34,533 nt of DNA from JBALVT01 sp047612385. GTDB taxonomy: Bacteria; Pseudomonadota; Gammaproteobacteria; Pseudomonadales; Halieaceae. Location: contig JBLGAR010000040.1 of assembly GCA_047612385.1 (NCBI GenBank), positions 1 through 34,533 of the forward strand, read 5' to 3'. Position numbers and translations under genes: made by a program. Below the pieces are notes generated by a model. The model did no database searches and had not been told where the DNA came from. It worked only from the letters and a program-made list of their open reading frames with translations. Numbering within the stretch: position 1 is the first letter of the stretch; each line of letters starts with the position of its first letter. Positions 16,835-26,337 of this stretch are shown here, piece after piece.

Positions 16835-18832
16835 ATGTCGTCCCGCACCGAACTTGCCAATGCGATCCGTGCCCTAAGCATGGATGCCGTCCAACAAGCC
16901 AATAGTGGCCACCCCGGTGCGCCCATGGGAATGGCGGATATCGCGGAGGTCCTGTGGAATGATTTTATGCAGCACAATCCGGCCAATCCCTCCTGGGCAA
17001 ATCGCGATCGATTTGTGCTATCCAACGGCCACGGTTCGATGCTTATTTACTCTCTTCTGCATTTAACAGGCTATGAATTGCCCATAGATGAGCTTAAGAA
17101 TTTTCGCCAGCTGCACAGTAAAACACCGGGCCACCCTGAGTACGGTTATGCGCCAGGTGTTGAGACTACCACTGGCCCGCTGGGCCAAGGGATTACCAAC
17201 GGCATAGGCATGGCTCTAGCTGAGAAAATCCTAAGTGCCCAGTTTAACCAGCCAGGACACGAAGTGATCGATCACTTCACGTACGTTTTTCTTGGCGATG
17301 GCTGTCTTATGGAGGGTATCTCCCACGAGTCTTGTTCGCTGGCTGGCACTTTGGGTCTGGGCAAACTGATCGCCTTTTACGATGACAATGGCATCTCAAT
17401 TGACGGCGAAGTGGAAGGCTGGTTTACGGACGATACCCCGGCGCGATTTGAGTCTTATGGCTGGCATGTGATTCCAGTTGTAGATGGACACGATAGCCAG
17501 GCAATCAAGTCTGCGATCGAAAGCGCCCGGGCCGAAACTGGCAAACCTACGATGATTTGCTGCCAAACCATCATTGGCAAAGGGGCTCCGAATAAGCAGG
17601 GTTCTGAGTCCTGTCACGGATCACCTCTTGGCCTGGATGAAATAGCCGAGACACGCGCTGCGCTGGATTGGCCGCACGCCCCCTTCGAGATTCCCTCGGA
17701 AATCTATAGCGGCTGGAATGCTGTGGAGCCCGGCACCGCATCTGAGAGTGAATGGGATCAGAAAATGGCAGTCTATGAGGAAGCTCATCCGGCCCTCGCT
17801 GCAGAGCTTGGGAGAAGACTGGCCGGTGAACTGCCGCAAGATTTCAGTAAACAAGCCATGGCTTACATCGCTCAATGTCAGGAAGATGGCGCTAGTATTG
17901 CCTCTAGAAAGGCATCACAAAATTGCCTGAACGCCTTTGGTCCTGTGCTTCCCGAGTTGCTTGGCGGCTCTGCTGATTTGGCGGCCTCCAACCTGACCCT
18001 ATGGAGTGGTTCGCAGGGTATTACCGCCAAGGATGCCAGCGGCAACTATATCTACTACGGTGTTCGTGAATTTGGTATGTCTGCCATCATGAATGGCATC
18101 GCTCTTCACGGCGGGTTTATAACCTACGGCGCCACCTTCCTGATGTTTATGGAATACGCGCGTAACGCTGTGCGTATGGCGGCGATTATGGGGCAGCAAT
18201 CTATCTTTGTTTACACCCACGATTCTATTGGCTTGGGTGAGGATGGGCCAACCCACCAGCCCGTGGAGCAATTAACAGCACTGCGTGTGACACCCAATTT
18301 GGAGACATGGCGACCCTGCGATACCGTTGAGTCCGCGGTGTGCTGGAAGTCAGCCATTGAGCGTCGAGATGGGCCATCTGCCTTGGTTTTTTCGCGGCAG
18401 AGCCTGCCCCATCAAAACCGGGACAACGAGCAACTTGGCAATGTAGATCGCGGTGGCTATGTACTGCTTGACTGCGATGGGCCTGCCGATGCCATTCTTA
18501 TCGCGACCGGATCCGAGATTGGGCTGGCAATGGATGCTGCTGAGCAATTGTCCTCCACCGGTAAATCCATTCGCGTTGTCTCCATGCCCTGTGCGGAGCG
18601 GTTCGAAAAACAGGACGCGCTCTACCGCGAATCTGTATTGCCTAGCGACGTTCTGGCGCGTGTTGCGATAGAGGCCGCACACGCAGATTATTGGTACAAG
18701 TACGTCGGTTTAGATGGGCGAGTGGTTGGAATGACCACCTTTGGCGAGTCAGCCCCCGCCGGCGACCTGATGAAGCACTTTGGTTTTACCGTTGAAAATG
18801 TGGTCTCCACTGTGCAGGACATAATACTCTAG
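16835..18832 (+). CDS. tkt: Transketolase
   Basis: Transketolase is the thiamine-diphosphate enzyme of the non-oxidative pentose phosphate pathway, transferring two-carbon units between sugar phosphates. The chosen ATG at 16835 has a CTGGAGAA ribosome-binding site; the in-frame TTG at 16832 is unlikely. The 665-residue protein has ANSGHPGAPMGMADIAE, NGHGSMLIYSLLHL, TTGPLGQGITNGIGMA and FLGDGCLMEGISHES. The thiamine-binding Asn is in the YDDNGISIDG segment. The pyrimidine domain carries FVYTHDSIGLGEDGPTHQP. Length is full. It opens a plus-strand cluster with epd, pgk and fba, a common proteobacterial arrangement for sugar-phosphate metabolism. Confidence 0.97.
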   Translation: MSSRTELANAIRALSMDAVQQANSGHPGAPMGMADIAEVLWNDFMQHNPANPSWANRDRFVLSNGHGSMLIYSLLHLTGYELPIDELKNFRQLHSKTPGHPEYGYAPGVETTTGPLGQGITNGIGMALAEKILSAQFNQPGHEVIDHFTYVFLGDGCLMEGISHESCSLAGTLGLGKLIAFYDDNGISIDGEVEGWFTDDTPARFESYGWHVIPVVDGHDSQAIKSAIESARAETGKPTMICCQTIIGKGAPNKQGSESCHGSPLGLDEIAETRAALDWPHAPFEIPSEIYSGWNAVEPGTASESEWDQKMAVYEEAHPALAAELGRRLAGELPQDFSKQAMAYIAQCQEDGASIASRKASQNCLNAFGPVLPELLGGSADLAASNLTLWSGSQGITAKDASGNYIYYGVREFGMSAIMNGIALHGGFITYGATFLMFMEYARNAVRMAAIMGQQSIFVYTHDSIGLGEDGPTHQPVEQLTALRVTPNLETWRPCDTVESAVCWKSAIERRDGPSALVFSRQSLPHQNRDNEQLGNVDRGGYVLLDCDGPADAILIATGSEIGLAMDAAEQLSSTGKSIRVVSMPCAERFEKQDALYRESVLPSDVLARVAIEAAHADYWYKYVGLDGRVVGMTTFGESAPAGDLMKHFGFTVENVVSTVQDIIL

Positions 18833-18843
18833 AGGCAAATCTT

Positions 18844-19854
18844 TTGTTGCGTCTTGCAATTAATGGTTATGGCAGGATCGGGCGCTGCGTGCTGAGAGCT
18901 TTGCATGAGAGCTCTATGCGCGATCAGCTTCAGGTTGTTGCAATCAACGAACTGGCAGATGCGCGCACGGTGCTGCATCTGACCAAATACGATTCCACGC
19001 ATGGCCGTTTTCCCGGCACTATTGATTCGGCAGATGGTCAATTGCTGATTAATGGCCAGTCGATTGCACTTTTGCGCCAACCCAGCATAGCCAGTTTGCC
19101 CTGGAGAGAATTGGGAGTAGACATGGTGCTGGAATGCACCGGCGCTTTTTCAGATAGGCAAACCGCCGAGCAACACAGGACCCAGGGCGCGGGCAAGGTC
19201 TTGTTTTCACAACCGGCGCAGCCGGATGTCGATGCAACCGTCGTGTTTGGTGTAAATCATGACGATTTGTCGGCCGATCATCAAATTGTCTCCAGCGCAT
19301 CTTGCACGACTAACGGAATCGTACCGGTTATCAGAGCACTCGACGCTGCAGTTGGCATTGAAAACGGCACCATCACTACCATTCATTCGGCGATGAATGA
19401 TCAGCCTGTGGCCGATGCATATCACAATACTGATTTGCGCAAGACGCGCGCAGCCTCACAGTCGATTATTCCGGTGGATACCGCGTTGGCCAAGGGCATA
19501 GAAAGAATCTTGCCGGAACTGGCCGGGCGTTTTACGGCCCAGGCACTGAGGGTTCCGACCCTCAACGTCTCAGCAATGGATTTGACGGTTCAGGTTTCTA
19601 GCGATACCAGCGTCGATGAAATAAATGCCGTGCTGGAAGCTGCCTCAGCTGACCAGTTCTGCGGTGTACTGGGTTATACGAGCGAGCCTCTGGCCTCCTG
19701 TGACTTCAACCACGATCCCCGCTCGAGCATTGTCGATGCCAGCCAAACCCGAGTGAGCGGCGCCCGCTTGGTGAAAGTTCTGACCTGGTTCGATAATGAG
19801 TGGGGATACGCCAATCGAATGTTGGATGTGGCCCGTCACTGGGGTTATCTTTGA
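18844..19854 (+). CDS. epd: Erythrose-4-phosphate dehydrogenase (GAPDH family)
   Basis: This 336-residue GAPDH-fold protein has NAD motif INGYGRIGRC (7-15) and catalytic Cys154 in SASCTTNGIVP. I call it Epd rather than glycolytic GAPDH for two reasons. The segment after the active site reads TIHSAMNDQPVADAYH, then TDLRKTRAASQSIIPVDT, the Epd pattern, not the HATTATQ of GAPDH. AINELAD also replaces the usual AINDLTD. Epd makes 4-phosphoerythronate for PLP synthesis, but Epd-like enzymes can have some GAPDH activity. The start is a TTG (18844 or 18847) with AGAGG upstream. It lies 11 bp after tkt and before pgk. Confidence 0.9.
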   Translation: MLRLAINGYGRIGRCVLRALHESSMRDQLQVVAINELADARTVLHLTKYDSTHGRFPGTIDSADGQLLINGQSIALLRQPSIASLPWRELGVDMVLECTGAFSDRQTAEQHRTQGAGKVLFSQPAQPDVDATVVFGVNHDDLSADHQIVSSASCTTNGIVPVIRALDAAVGIENGTITTIHSAMNDQPVADAYHNTDLRKTRAASQSIIPVDTALAKGIERILPELAGRFTAQALRVPTLNVSAMDLTVQVSSDTSVDEINAVLEAASADQFCGVLGYTSEPLASCDFNHDPRSSIVDASQTRVSGARLVKVLTWFDNEWGYANRMLDVARHWGYL

Positions 19855-19891
19855 TGGATAAATTGCCGGTGAAAAATGGGGAGACAGTTAA

Positions 19892-21064
19892 ATGGGTTTG
19901 ACGGTTGAATTAATGTCCGAGCAGGACTTGGCAGATAAGACAGTGTTAATTCGCGAGGATCTCAACGTGCCTATAAAGGATGGCATGGTATCCAGCGATG
20001 CCAGAATCAGAGCCGCTCTGCCCACCATAACCGCGGCAGTGCAGGCAGGCGCCAGAGTGATTGTAATGTCGCATTTGGGTAGGCCTACTGAGGGCCAATT
20101 TGAAGACCAGTACTCGCTGCGGCCTGTCGCGGAACACTTGAGTGGGCTGTTGGGCTTGCCGGTTGCGCTCGTAAATGACTGGCGAGGCGGTGTTGAGCTC
20201 TCCCCAGGAAGCGTCGCTCTTCTGGAAAATGTACGTTTCAACCCTGGTGAAAAAGCCAACGATGATGAGTTGTCCAAAGCCTATGCCAAGCTGTGCGATG
20301 TATTTGTGATGGATGCTTTTGGCACTGCACACCGAGCTCAAGCCTCCACCCATGGGGTTGCGAAGTATGCGCTCAAAGCCTGTGCTGGCCCCTTGCTTGC
20401 AGGCGAGTTGAACGCCCTGGAGTTAGCGCTGACAAACCCCAGGCGGCCTATGGTTGCGATTGTGGGTGGTTCGAAAGTGTCGACAAAGCTAACCGTACTA
20501 GAAACTCTTTCACAGCGCGTAGATCAGCTAATTGTGGGTGGCGGAATTGCCAATACCTTTTTGGCCGCCAGCGGTATGCCCGTTGGGAAATCTCTGTGCG
20601 AGCATGACCTGATTCCCTCGGCTCGTGCGCTGATGGAAAAAACCAGCATTCCACTGCCGAGCGATGTGGTCACTGGAAAAGAATTCTCCGAAGATGCCCC
20701 AGCTACTTTAAAGTCATCTGGCGATGTCGAGGCGGACGATATGATTTTTGATATCGGTCCTGAGTCATCTGCACAGATTGCCGAGGTGCTTGCGCAGGCG
20801 GGAACGATTCTCTGGAATGGGCCGGTGGGTGTTTTTGAGTTCGATCAATTTGCCGGGGGCACCCAAGCTTTGTCCAGGGCGATAGCGGATAGCCCAGCCT
20901 TCTCTTTGGCCGGCGGTGGTGACACACTTGCCGCCATCGACAAATATGGCATAGCCGATAAAATTTCCTATATTTCCACAGGAGGAGGGGCTTTTCTTGA
21001 GTATGTAGAAGGTAAGATATTACCGGCAGTGGCGATTTTGGAAGAGCGTGCAAAGGGCCACTAG
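19892..21064 (+). CDS. pgk: Phosphoglycerate kinase
   Basis: PGK interconverts 1,3-bisphosphoglycerate and 3-phosphoglycerate with ADP/ATP. The 390-residue protein has TVLIREDLNVPIKDG, VMSHLGRPTEG, LLENVRFNPGEKANDDEL, and DVFVMDAFGTAHRAQASTHG in the N-domain. VAIVGGSKVSTKLTVLETL, the nucleotide segment WNGPVGVFEFDQFAGGT, and FSLAGGGDTLAAI, then YISTGGGAFLEYVEGK, are in the C-domain. A GGGGAGA ribosome-binding site lies before the ATG. It is 37 bp after epd and 66 bp before fba. Confidence 0.98.
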   Translation: MGLTVELMSEQDLADKTVLIREDLNVPIKDGMVSSDARIRAALPTITAAVQAGARVIVMSHLGRPTEGQFEDQYSLRPVAEHLSGLLGLPVALVNDWRGGVELSPGSVALLENVRFNPGEKANDDELSKAYAKLCDVFVMDAFGTAHRAQASTHGVAKYALKACAGPLLAGELNALELALTNPRRPMVAIVGGSKVSTKLTVLETLSQRVDQLIVGGGIANTFLAASGMPVGKSLCEHDLIPSARALMEKTSIPLPSDVVTGKEFSEDAPATLKSSGDVEADDMIFDIGPESSAQIAEVLAQAGTILWNGPVGVFEFDQFAGGTQALSRAIADSPAFSLAGGGDTLAAIDKYGIADKISYISTGGGAFLEYVEGKILPAVAILEERAKGH

Positions 21065-21130
21065 TAAGATAGAGTAGCGCGATGACATTCACGAGTTAAG
21101 AACGACAGTCGATATAGAGGAAGTATCAGA

Positions 21131-22195
21131 ATGGCTTTAATCAGTTTGCGCCAATTATTGGACCATGCAGCCGAGCATAATTACGGTGTTCCGGCATTTA
21201 ATGTAAACAATCTCGAGCAGACAAGAGCCATCATGGAAGCGGCGGATGAAACCAACTCGCCGGTGATTATGCAGGCCAGCGCGGGCGCTCGAAAGTATGC
21301 TGGCGCGCCCTTTTTGCGACATATGATGGCGGCCGCGATCGAAGAGTTTCCGCATATACCGGTGGTGATTCATCAAGACCACGGCGTGTCTCCCGCGATT
21401 TGCCAGCGCTCAATTCAGCTGGGCTTTAGCTCCATCATGATGGATGGCTCCTTGGGTGAAGACGGCAAGACTCCCATGGATTATGACTACAATGTAGAAG
21501 TGACCCGCAGAGCGGTCGAAATGGCTCATGCCTGTGGCGTCTCTGTAGAGGGCGAATTGGGCTGCCTGGGGTCCCTGGAAACCGGGGAAGCCGGCGAGGA
21601 AGATGGGGTGGGAGCTGCCGGTATCCTGACACTCGAGCAAATGCTCACAGATCCTGAAGAGGCTGCGCAGTTTGTGGCGGCCACCGACGTTGATGCACTG
21701 GCTATCGCCTGCGGTACCAGCCATGGCGCCTACAAATTCTCGCGTCCTCCCACCGGTGACATATTGGCAATAGACCGGATTAAAGAAATTCACGCGCGTA
21801 TTCCAGGGACCCATTTGGTCATGCACGGGTCCTCATCAGTACCCCAGGAGTGGCTGGCGATAATCAATGAATTTGGTGGCAATATTCCTGAAACCTACGG
21901 TGTCCCCGTTGAGCAAATCCAGGAGGGCATACGCCACGGTGTCCGCAAAATTAATATCGATACTGATTTGAGATTGGCATCAACGGGAGCGGTGCGCCGC
22001 TTTCTGGCCGAAAACCCCGCCGAGTTCGATCCCAGGAAGTTTTTAACGGCGACTATCAAGGCGATGAAGGACATATGTCTCGCCCGCTATGAAGACTTCG
22101 GTACGGCGGGCAACGCCGACAAAATTAAGGTGAAGTCATTGGATACTATGCATATGGCCTATGACAGTGGTGAATTGAAACAGCGGGTGAACTGA
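21131..22195 (+). CDS. fba: Class II fructose-bisphosphate aldolase
   Basis: This 354-residue zinc-dependent aldolase cleaves or forms fructose 1,6-bisphosphate. Zinc and substrate residues are in VVIHQDHGVSP and GVSVEGELGCLGSLETGE. The loop region includes EDGVGAAGILTLEQMLTDPEEA, and DVDALAIACGTSHGAYKF, LVMHGSSSVPQEW and GVRKINIDTDLRLA follow. The long EDG insertion and overall length match the CbbA/Fda-type class IIB aldolases. An AGAGGAAG ribosome-binding site precedes the ATG. It is the last gene of tkt-epd-pgk-fba. Confidence 0.97.
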   Translation: MALISLRQLLDHAAEHNYGVPAFNVNNLEQTRAIMEAADETNSPVIMQASAGARKYAGAPFLRHMMAAAIEEFPHIPVVIHQDHGVSPAICQRSIQLGFSSIMMDGSLGEDGKTPMDYDYNVEVTRRAVEMAHACGVSVEGELGCLGSLETGEAGEEDGVGAAGILTLEQMLTDPEEAAQFVAATDVDALAIACGTSHGAYKFSRPPTGDILAIDRIKEIHARIPGTHLVMHGSSSVPQEWLAIINEFGGNIPETYGVPVEQIQEGIRHGVRKINIDTDLRLASTGAVRRFLAENPAEFDPRKFLTATIKAMKDICLARYEDFGTAGNADKIKVKSLDTMHMAYDSGELKQRVN

Positions 22196-22215
22196 TCGAC
22201 CACGCCAGCCCAGGT

Positions 22216-23151
22216 GTGAAATTTGATCTTCAAACACTCGAAGAGCTTCGCGGCTCGCTCCCTGATATTGATCGTGCTGCCGGGCCCACTGGCGAGCTAG
22301 AGGGCTTTTGCCAGTACTACCACATTGATTTTGAGGAGCGCCTGGAGGGCGTTCAACATCTGATTGGTGCGGTGACCTCGGGAGACTATAAAGTTGCTGT
22401 TCATCAGTGGGCCAGCAAGTCGGCTACTCGAAACCTGTTAGTGGTGCATGGCTATCTCGATCACACAGGTTTGTTTTCGCACCTTATCGAGTATGGGCTC
22501 GAGCACGATTGTAACGTCATTTGTTTTGATCTTCCGGGTCACGGCTTATCCACAGGCGAGCCCACGGCTATTGATGATTTTGGCCAATATAGCCAGGCGA
22601 TTGCCGATGTTCTGGCGGCCGTTAGCGTACCTGAGTTACCTTGGTGGACTATGGCGCAAAGTACCGGTTGTGCCGCGCTTATGGATTTCGCCTCTAAATA
22701 TCCCTGGCCTTTTTCTGCCAGCGTGCTGCTTGCTCCTCTTATCCGGCCCGCTGCGTGGAACCGTATGCGTGTGTCACATGCGCTGCTTAATCGATTCATA
22801 AAAACTGTGAAACGAACATTTGTGGTGAATTCTGGCGATGCTGACTTCCTTGCGTTTTTGCGCGCAGATCCCCTGCAAAGCCATCGAATCTCGATTAAAT
22901 GGGTTGGAGCTTTGCGTCGTTGGTTGGCAGGTCTAGTGTTTGAAGACCTAGGTGTCGGCCCGGTATTAGTTGTGCAAGGGGATGCCGATGGCACTGTTGA
23001 TTGGCAATACAATATGGCGCACATCACTAGTTTGTTCCCGGGTAGCGAAGTGGAGTATCTTGCGGGAGCGGGACATCAGCTGGCGAACGAAACCTTGGAA
23101 TGTCGAAACCAGTACCTTGCCAAAGTGGGAATGTTTGTCGGTCTCGTCTAA
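22216..23151 (+). CDS. Alpha/beta hydrolase (serine aminopeptidase S33 / monoacylglycerol-lipase-like)
   Basis: This 311-residue protein uses a GTG start 20 bp after fba. The hydrolase fold is visible: LLVVHGYLDHTGLF (about 74-87, oxyanion region) and VICFDLPGHGLSTGE (101-115). The nucleophile elbow is MAQSTGCAAL with Ser149. The acid is in VVQGDADGTVDW and the His in GAGHQLANE. The elbow reads A-Q-S-T-G, with Ala at the position of the first Gly of the classical GxSxG. No signal peptide or membrane helix is seen, so it is probably cytoplasmic. The substrate is unknown; lysophospholipid or monoacylglycerol hydrolysis is a family-level guess. Confidence 0.85.
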   Translation: MKFDLQTLEELRGSLPDIDRAAGPTGELEGFCQYYHIDFEERLEGVQHLIGAVTSGDYKVAVHQWASKSATRNLLVVHGYLDHTGLFSHLIEYGLEHDCNVICFDLPGHGLSTGEPTAIDDFGQYSQAIADVLAAVSVPELPWWTMAQSTGCAALMDFASKYPWPFSASVLLAPLIRPAAWNRMRVSHALLNRFIKTVKRTFVVNSGDADFLAFLRADPLQSHRISIKWVGALRRWLAGLVFEDLGVGPVLVVQGDADGTVDWQYNMAHITSLFPGSEVEYLAGAGHQLANETLECRNQYLAKVGMFVGLV

Positions 23152-23235
23152 CAAGTGTCCTTGAAGTTTCAGGTTTAGTGTAAGCATGTAATTGTTGTAG
23201 TAGTGCCTATTATCTGTGCATCTTCGGAGAATTGT

Positions 23236-24972
23236 ATGAAAAAGCTAATTTGCTGCATTCTTTTTTCAGTGGTCGCTGGAGTGGCAAATGCCGACCCAGC
23301 CAGCGATTTTCACACCCTGTTAGACGAAATCTGGCATTGGGAAGTGCAACAGTCCCCAGAGCAAAAAACCTATTTGGGTCTGGATGGCCCCGACAACAAA
23401 TGGACAGACCATAGCCTTGCTGCCTATACAAATAGGTATGAGGCACGCGGTTTTTTCCTGGATGCTCTTGCCGATATTGAGATAAAACAGCTTAGTCCTG
23501 ACGACCAGCTTAGCTATTCGATGATTAAGCGCCAACTGCGTGAAAGCAGGCAACGCGAGGTGCTTGGCCTCAATCTGATGAGGGTAAATATGCGTCAAGG
23601 CCCTCAGCACCGACACAGTATTTTGCAATTCACCATATTGGAAAACGCGGCAGCCTACCGTGATTGGATCGCACGGATGCGTGGGATTCCAAAATTACTT
23701 GCCCAGCACACGGAGTTACTCAGGCAAGGTATAAAACTCGATCGGGTGCAACCACGGGAATTAATGCAACGCGTGCCGGCCCAATTAGATAATGTGATAA
23801 CCGATAACCCTCAGGACAGTCCCTACTATAAGCCCTTCCACAAATTTCCCGATTCGGTAGACACAGCGCTGGCCAAAAAAATGCGCATTCAAGCCCAGGA
23901 GATTATCAGCACGCAAGTAACTCCGGCGTTCCGCGAATTTAAACAATTTTTTGAGTCGACTTACCTAGCTGCCAGTCGCCCACAACCCGGGATCGGCTCG
24001 CTGCCCGGTGGTAAAGACATTTATCGTTTCCTTGCGGCGCACTTCACCACAACCACGCTGACCCCTGAAGAGATTCACGCTATTGGCTCCCGTGAAGTGG
24101 CGAGAATTTTACTGGAAATGGAGCAGGTCAAAGAGAGTGTCGAATTTAATGGCGACCTACACGCCTTCAACGAATTTCTTCGCTCCGACCCACAGTTCTA
24201 CTACGACTCCCCCGAAGCACTGCTAGAGGGCTACCGAGCGGTTTCTAAAAGACTTGATCCCGAACTGGTAAAGTTATTCAGGAAATTGCCACGCATGCCC
24301 TACGGGGTAATACCCATACCGAGTGAGTTGGCTCCAGATACCACAACAGCTTACTATTCAGGCCCTGCAGCTAACGGGAGTCGCCCAGGCTATTACCATG
24401 TAAACCTCTATCGACCGGAAGTACGGCCGAAGTACGAGATGGAAGTCCTAAGCGTACATGAGGCGGTGCCGGGTCATCATTTACAGATAGCCCTGGCCCA
24501 GGAATTGGAAGGCGTCCCTGATTTTCGTAAACACAGCGGCGTCACCGCGTTCGTTGAGGGGTGGGGGCTTTATTCCGAAGGCCTTGGTTATGAGATGGGG
24601 TTATACCAGGACCCCTATTCGCGCTACGGCCAGTTAACCTATGATATGTGGCGGGCTGTGCGCTTGGTGGTAGACACTGGGATTCACTATTTTGGCTGGA
24701 GCCGTCAGAGAGCCATTGATTACTTTCTGGCGCACGCGGGTAAGTCTGAGGCTGATATTATCAATGAGATAGATCGCTATATCGGCTGGCCCGGTCAGGC
24801 GCTCGCTTACAAAATAGGTCAGATCAAGATGTTGGAACTTCGCCAGAAAGCAGAAAAAAAGCTGGGAGATGAATTCGATATTCGCGCCTTCCACGATGAG
24901 TTGCTTGGTGCAGGAGCCATACCTTTGGATGCTTTGGACTCACGGATGAACAGCTGGATTTCAGCCCAATAG
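23236..24972 (+). CDS. DUF885 family exported metallopeptidase-like protein
   Basis: The ATG at 23236 gives a clear signal peptide, MKKLICCILFSVVAGVANA, then DPASDFHTLLDEIWHWE. A further-upstream frame at 23203 has no such signal. The 578-residue product carries the DUF885 hallmark VHEAVPGHHLQIALAQE, with His408, Glu409 and His414/415. This resembles a zinc site and is followed by AFVEGWGLYSEGLGYEMG supplying a likely third ligand. The family is believed to be a zinc peptidase group, mostly uncharacterised. The protein is predicted to act in the periplasm. It stands alone after the carbon cluster and before the sulfotransferase island. Confidence 0.9.
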   Translation: MKKLICCILFSVVAGVANADPASDFHTLLDEIWHWEVQQSPEQKTYLGLDGPDNKWTDHSLAAYTNRYEARGFFLDALADIEIKQLSPDDQLSYSMIKRQLRESRQREVLGLNLMRVNMRQGPQHRHSILQFTILENAAAYRDWIARMRGIPKLLAQHTELLRQGIKLDRVQPRELMQRVPAQLDNVITDNPQDSPYYKPFHKFPDSVDTALAKKMRIQAQEIISTQVTPAFREFKQFFESTYLAASRPQPGIGSLPGGKDIYRFLAAHFTTTTLTPEEIHAIGSREVARILLEMEQVKESVEFNGDLHAFNEFLRSDPQFYYDSPEALLEGYRAVSKRLDPELVKLFRKLPRMPYGVIPIPSELAPDTTTAYYSGPAANGSRPGYYHVNLYRPEVRPKYEMEVLSVHEAVPGHHLQIALAQELEGVPDFRKHSGVTAFVEGWGLYSEGLGYEMGLYQDPYSRYGQLTYDMWRAVRLVVDTGIHYFGWSRQRAIDYFLAHAGKSEADIINEIDRYIGWPGQALAYKIGQIKMLELRQKAEKKLGDEFDIRAFHDELLGAGAIPLDALDSRMNSWISAQ

Positions 24973-25159
24973 TAATAAGGTTAACATTCGTAAATATAGT
25001 TAGGCTGTCGTACAGGGGAGATTGTTCAGCCTATGTTAGGTCTCCCTTGAGTCGGGACAAAAAAGCATTTTAGTACCCATGGATTGTGGCATCCATAGTT
25101 GTGGTACGCGTTAAGAATACTAAGAATTTTAAATCAGCCGAGAATTTCTACCACCTACT
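24973..25159. other. Intergenic region with overlapping hairpins ahead of the island
   Basis: This 187-bp gap holds two interleaved inverted repeats: TAGGCTG 25001-25007 with CAGCCTA 25027-25033, and GGGAGA 25016-25021 with TCTCCC 25041-25046. Stems in this order would form an H-type pseudoknot, or two alternative hairpins. Further on, ATGGAT 25079-25084 pairs with ATCCAT 25091-25096, inside GTACC 25073-25077 and GGTAC 25103-25107. It may be the terminator of the DUF885 gene, a leader of the following gene, or a decayed repeat. Confidence 0.45.
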
Positions 25160-26191
25160 ATGAATAAACCTGTGGAAAGCATTCTAGAGAGCCCGGAATT
25201 TTTTCTGACGGAGTTGAACGTCACGTCAGGATTCCTGAAGTTCCTGCACACCGATACAACCGCGCTTCAACGAGCCAGCTTTCTGGATGGTAGATCTGAG
25301 TTGTCCCTTGAAAAGAACATTTACACTGTGAGTTTGTCTGAGGCAATGTCCTGGTATGAGGCTAGAGGCCGTAGCTGGAATCAGGGCCGGCTAATTTTCC
25401 ACATTGCGTTTTGCGGATCCACGCTTCTCAGTCGTGTTTTGGATACCTCTGAGTCCGTGTTTGTTTACAAGGAGCCACAGGTATTGACGGACCTGGAAGT
25501 CGCCATGAGGCAAGGCGACACTTTTTGTCCGAGCGGGCATGCTTGGGATCAGGTTCTGGGCCTGGTGCTGTCGCAATTTAACAGCTCTCCGACCGATTCT
25601 TTCGCCCGCGTAATCAAACCCTCTAACTTGATGAATTCGATTGTGCCGGATATTTTTGGTCTCGATGATAAAAATAGAGCGGTGTTTTTGAGTATGGCAC
25701 CCCGCGCATTCCTGATAGCGGTATTGCGGGGCGGATCAGATCGGGTCGCCTACATTTTTCGGGTCCTTGAAAATCTTCGGGCGACAGCTCCGGCAATCAG
25801 TAAAATTGTCGACAACATGAACTTGAAAGACGCGAGTGAAATGTTTCTGGTAGCGAGAAAAATTTTGTTGACGCACGCACTGCAGACACGCATTTTTTCG
25901 CAGGCAATGGCCTCGTTATCGGATGATCGCTATTACCAACTGTCGTATGAGCAACTGATGGCGTCCCCGCACGAACACATTGGCAAAGTTTCAGCCGCAC
26001 TGGATCTGCAGTTGAGCCCGGAACAAATCAACAAAAATATCGATTCGACTTTTAAGCTGCACTCAAAAGTGAATGACCGTCCATTTGATTCGCTCATCGC
26101 GGCGGAGGTAGACGTGCAGGTTATCGAACACTATGGCGCAGTGATAGATGAAGCCTTGAAATGGTATCGGCAGTTGGACTTCTCTGCCTAG
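25160..26191 (+). CDS. Sulfotransferase-fold protein (paralogue of the 26461 gene)
   Basis: This 343-residue cytoplasmic protein has a P-loop-like 5'-phosphosulfate-binding motif, FHIAFCGSTLLSRVLD at about 80-95, with CGSTLL in place of the commoner SGSTLL. KEPQVLTDL follows. A C-terminal segment YYQLSYEQLMASPHEHIGKV resembles the Y-E-x-L-x-x-x-P block of sulfotransferases. A clear RxPxxxxxS 3'-phosphate motif is not obvious. The N-terminus (SPEFFLTELNVTSGFLKFL, then ASFLDGRSELS) aligns with that of the convergent gene at 26461-27498, so the two are paralogues. The substrate is unknown, and other P-loop transferase activities cannot be excluded. It lies just outside the inverted repeat pair. 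Confidence 0.7.
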   Translation: MNKPVESILESPEFFLTELNVTSGFLKFLHTDTTALQRASFLDGRSELSLEKNIYTVSLSEAMSWYEARGRSWNQGRLIFHIAFCGSTLLSRVLDTSESVFVYKEPQVLTDLEVAMRQGDTFCPSGHAWDQVLGLVLSQFNSSPTDSFARVIKPSNLMNSIVPDIFGLDDKNRAVFLSMAPRAFLIAVLRGGSDRVAYIFRVLENLRATAPAISKIVDNMNLKDASEMFLVARKILLTHALQTRIFSQAMASLSDDRYYQLSYEQLMASPHEHIGKVSAALDLQLSPEQINKNIDSTFKLHSKVNDRPFDSLIAAEVDVQVIEHYGAVIDEALKWYRQLDFSA

Positions 26192-26244
26192 TAACGAAGG
26201 GTCAGCCCAGAATGGTAATTATTTTAGACAGGAGCCCGCATTTC

Positions 26245-26330
26245 GCAGTTCCTGCTTGTCGATATGCCTGGGCGGCCCCCCTTCGGTTGAAGGCCCACGC
26301 CCTCCGGGGACATCGACAAGCAGAAACTGC
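26245..26330 (+). repeat. Hairpin A1: variable stem, conserved loop
   Basis: Positions 26245-26263 pair with 26312-26330 (19 positions, one C-A mismatch at 26251/26324). The loop includes the conserved core at 26280-26303 (starts CCTTCGGTTGAAGG, ends CCCACGCCCT), which itself folds as CCTTC-GGTT-GAAGG. An extra GGGCG 26270-26274 can pair with CGCCC 26298-26302. Read on the minus strand, the C-A mismatch becomes a U-G wobble, so an RNA of that strand would be fully paired. Confidence 0.85.
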
Positions 26331-26337
26331 TAGCACT

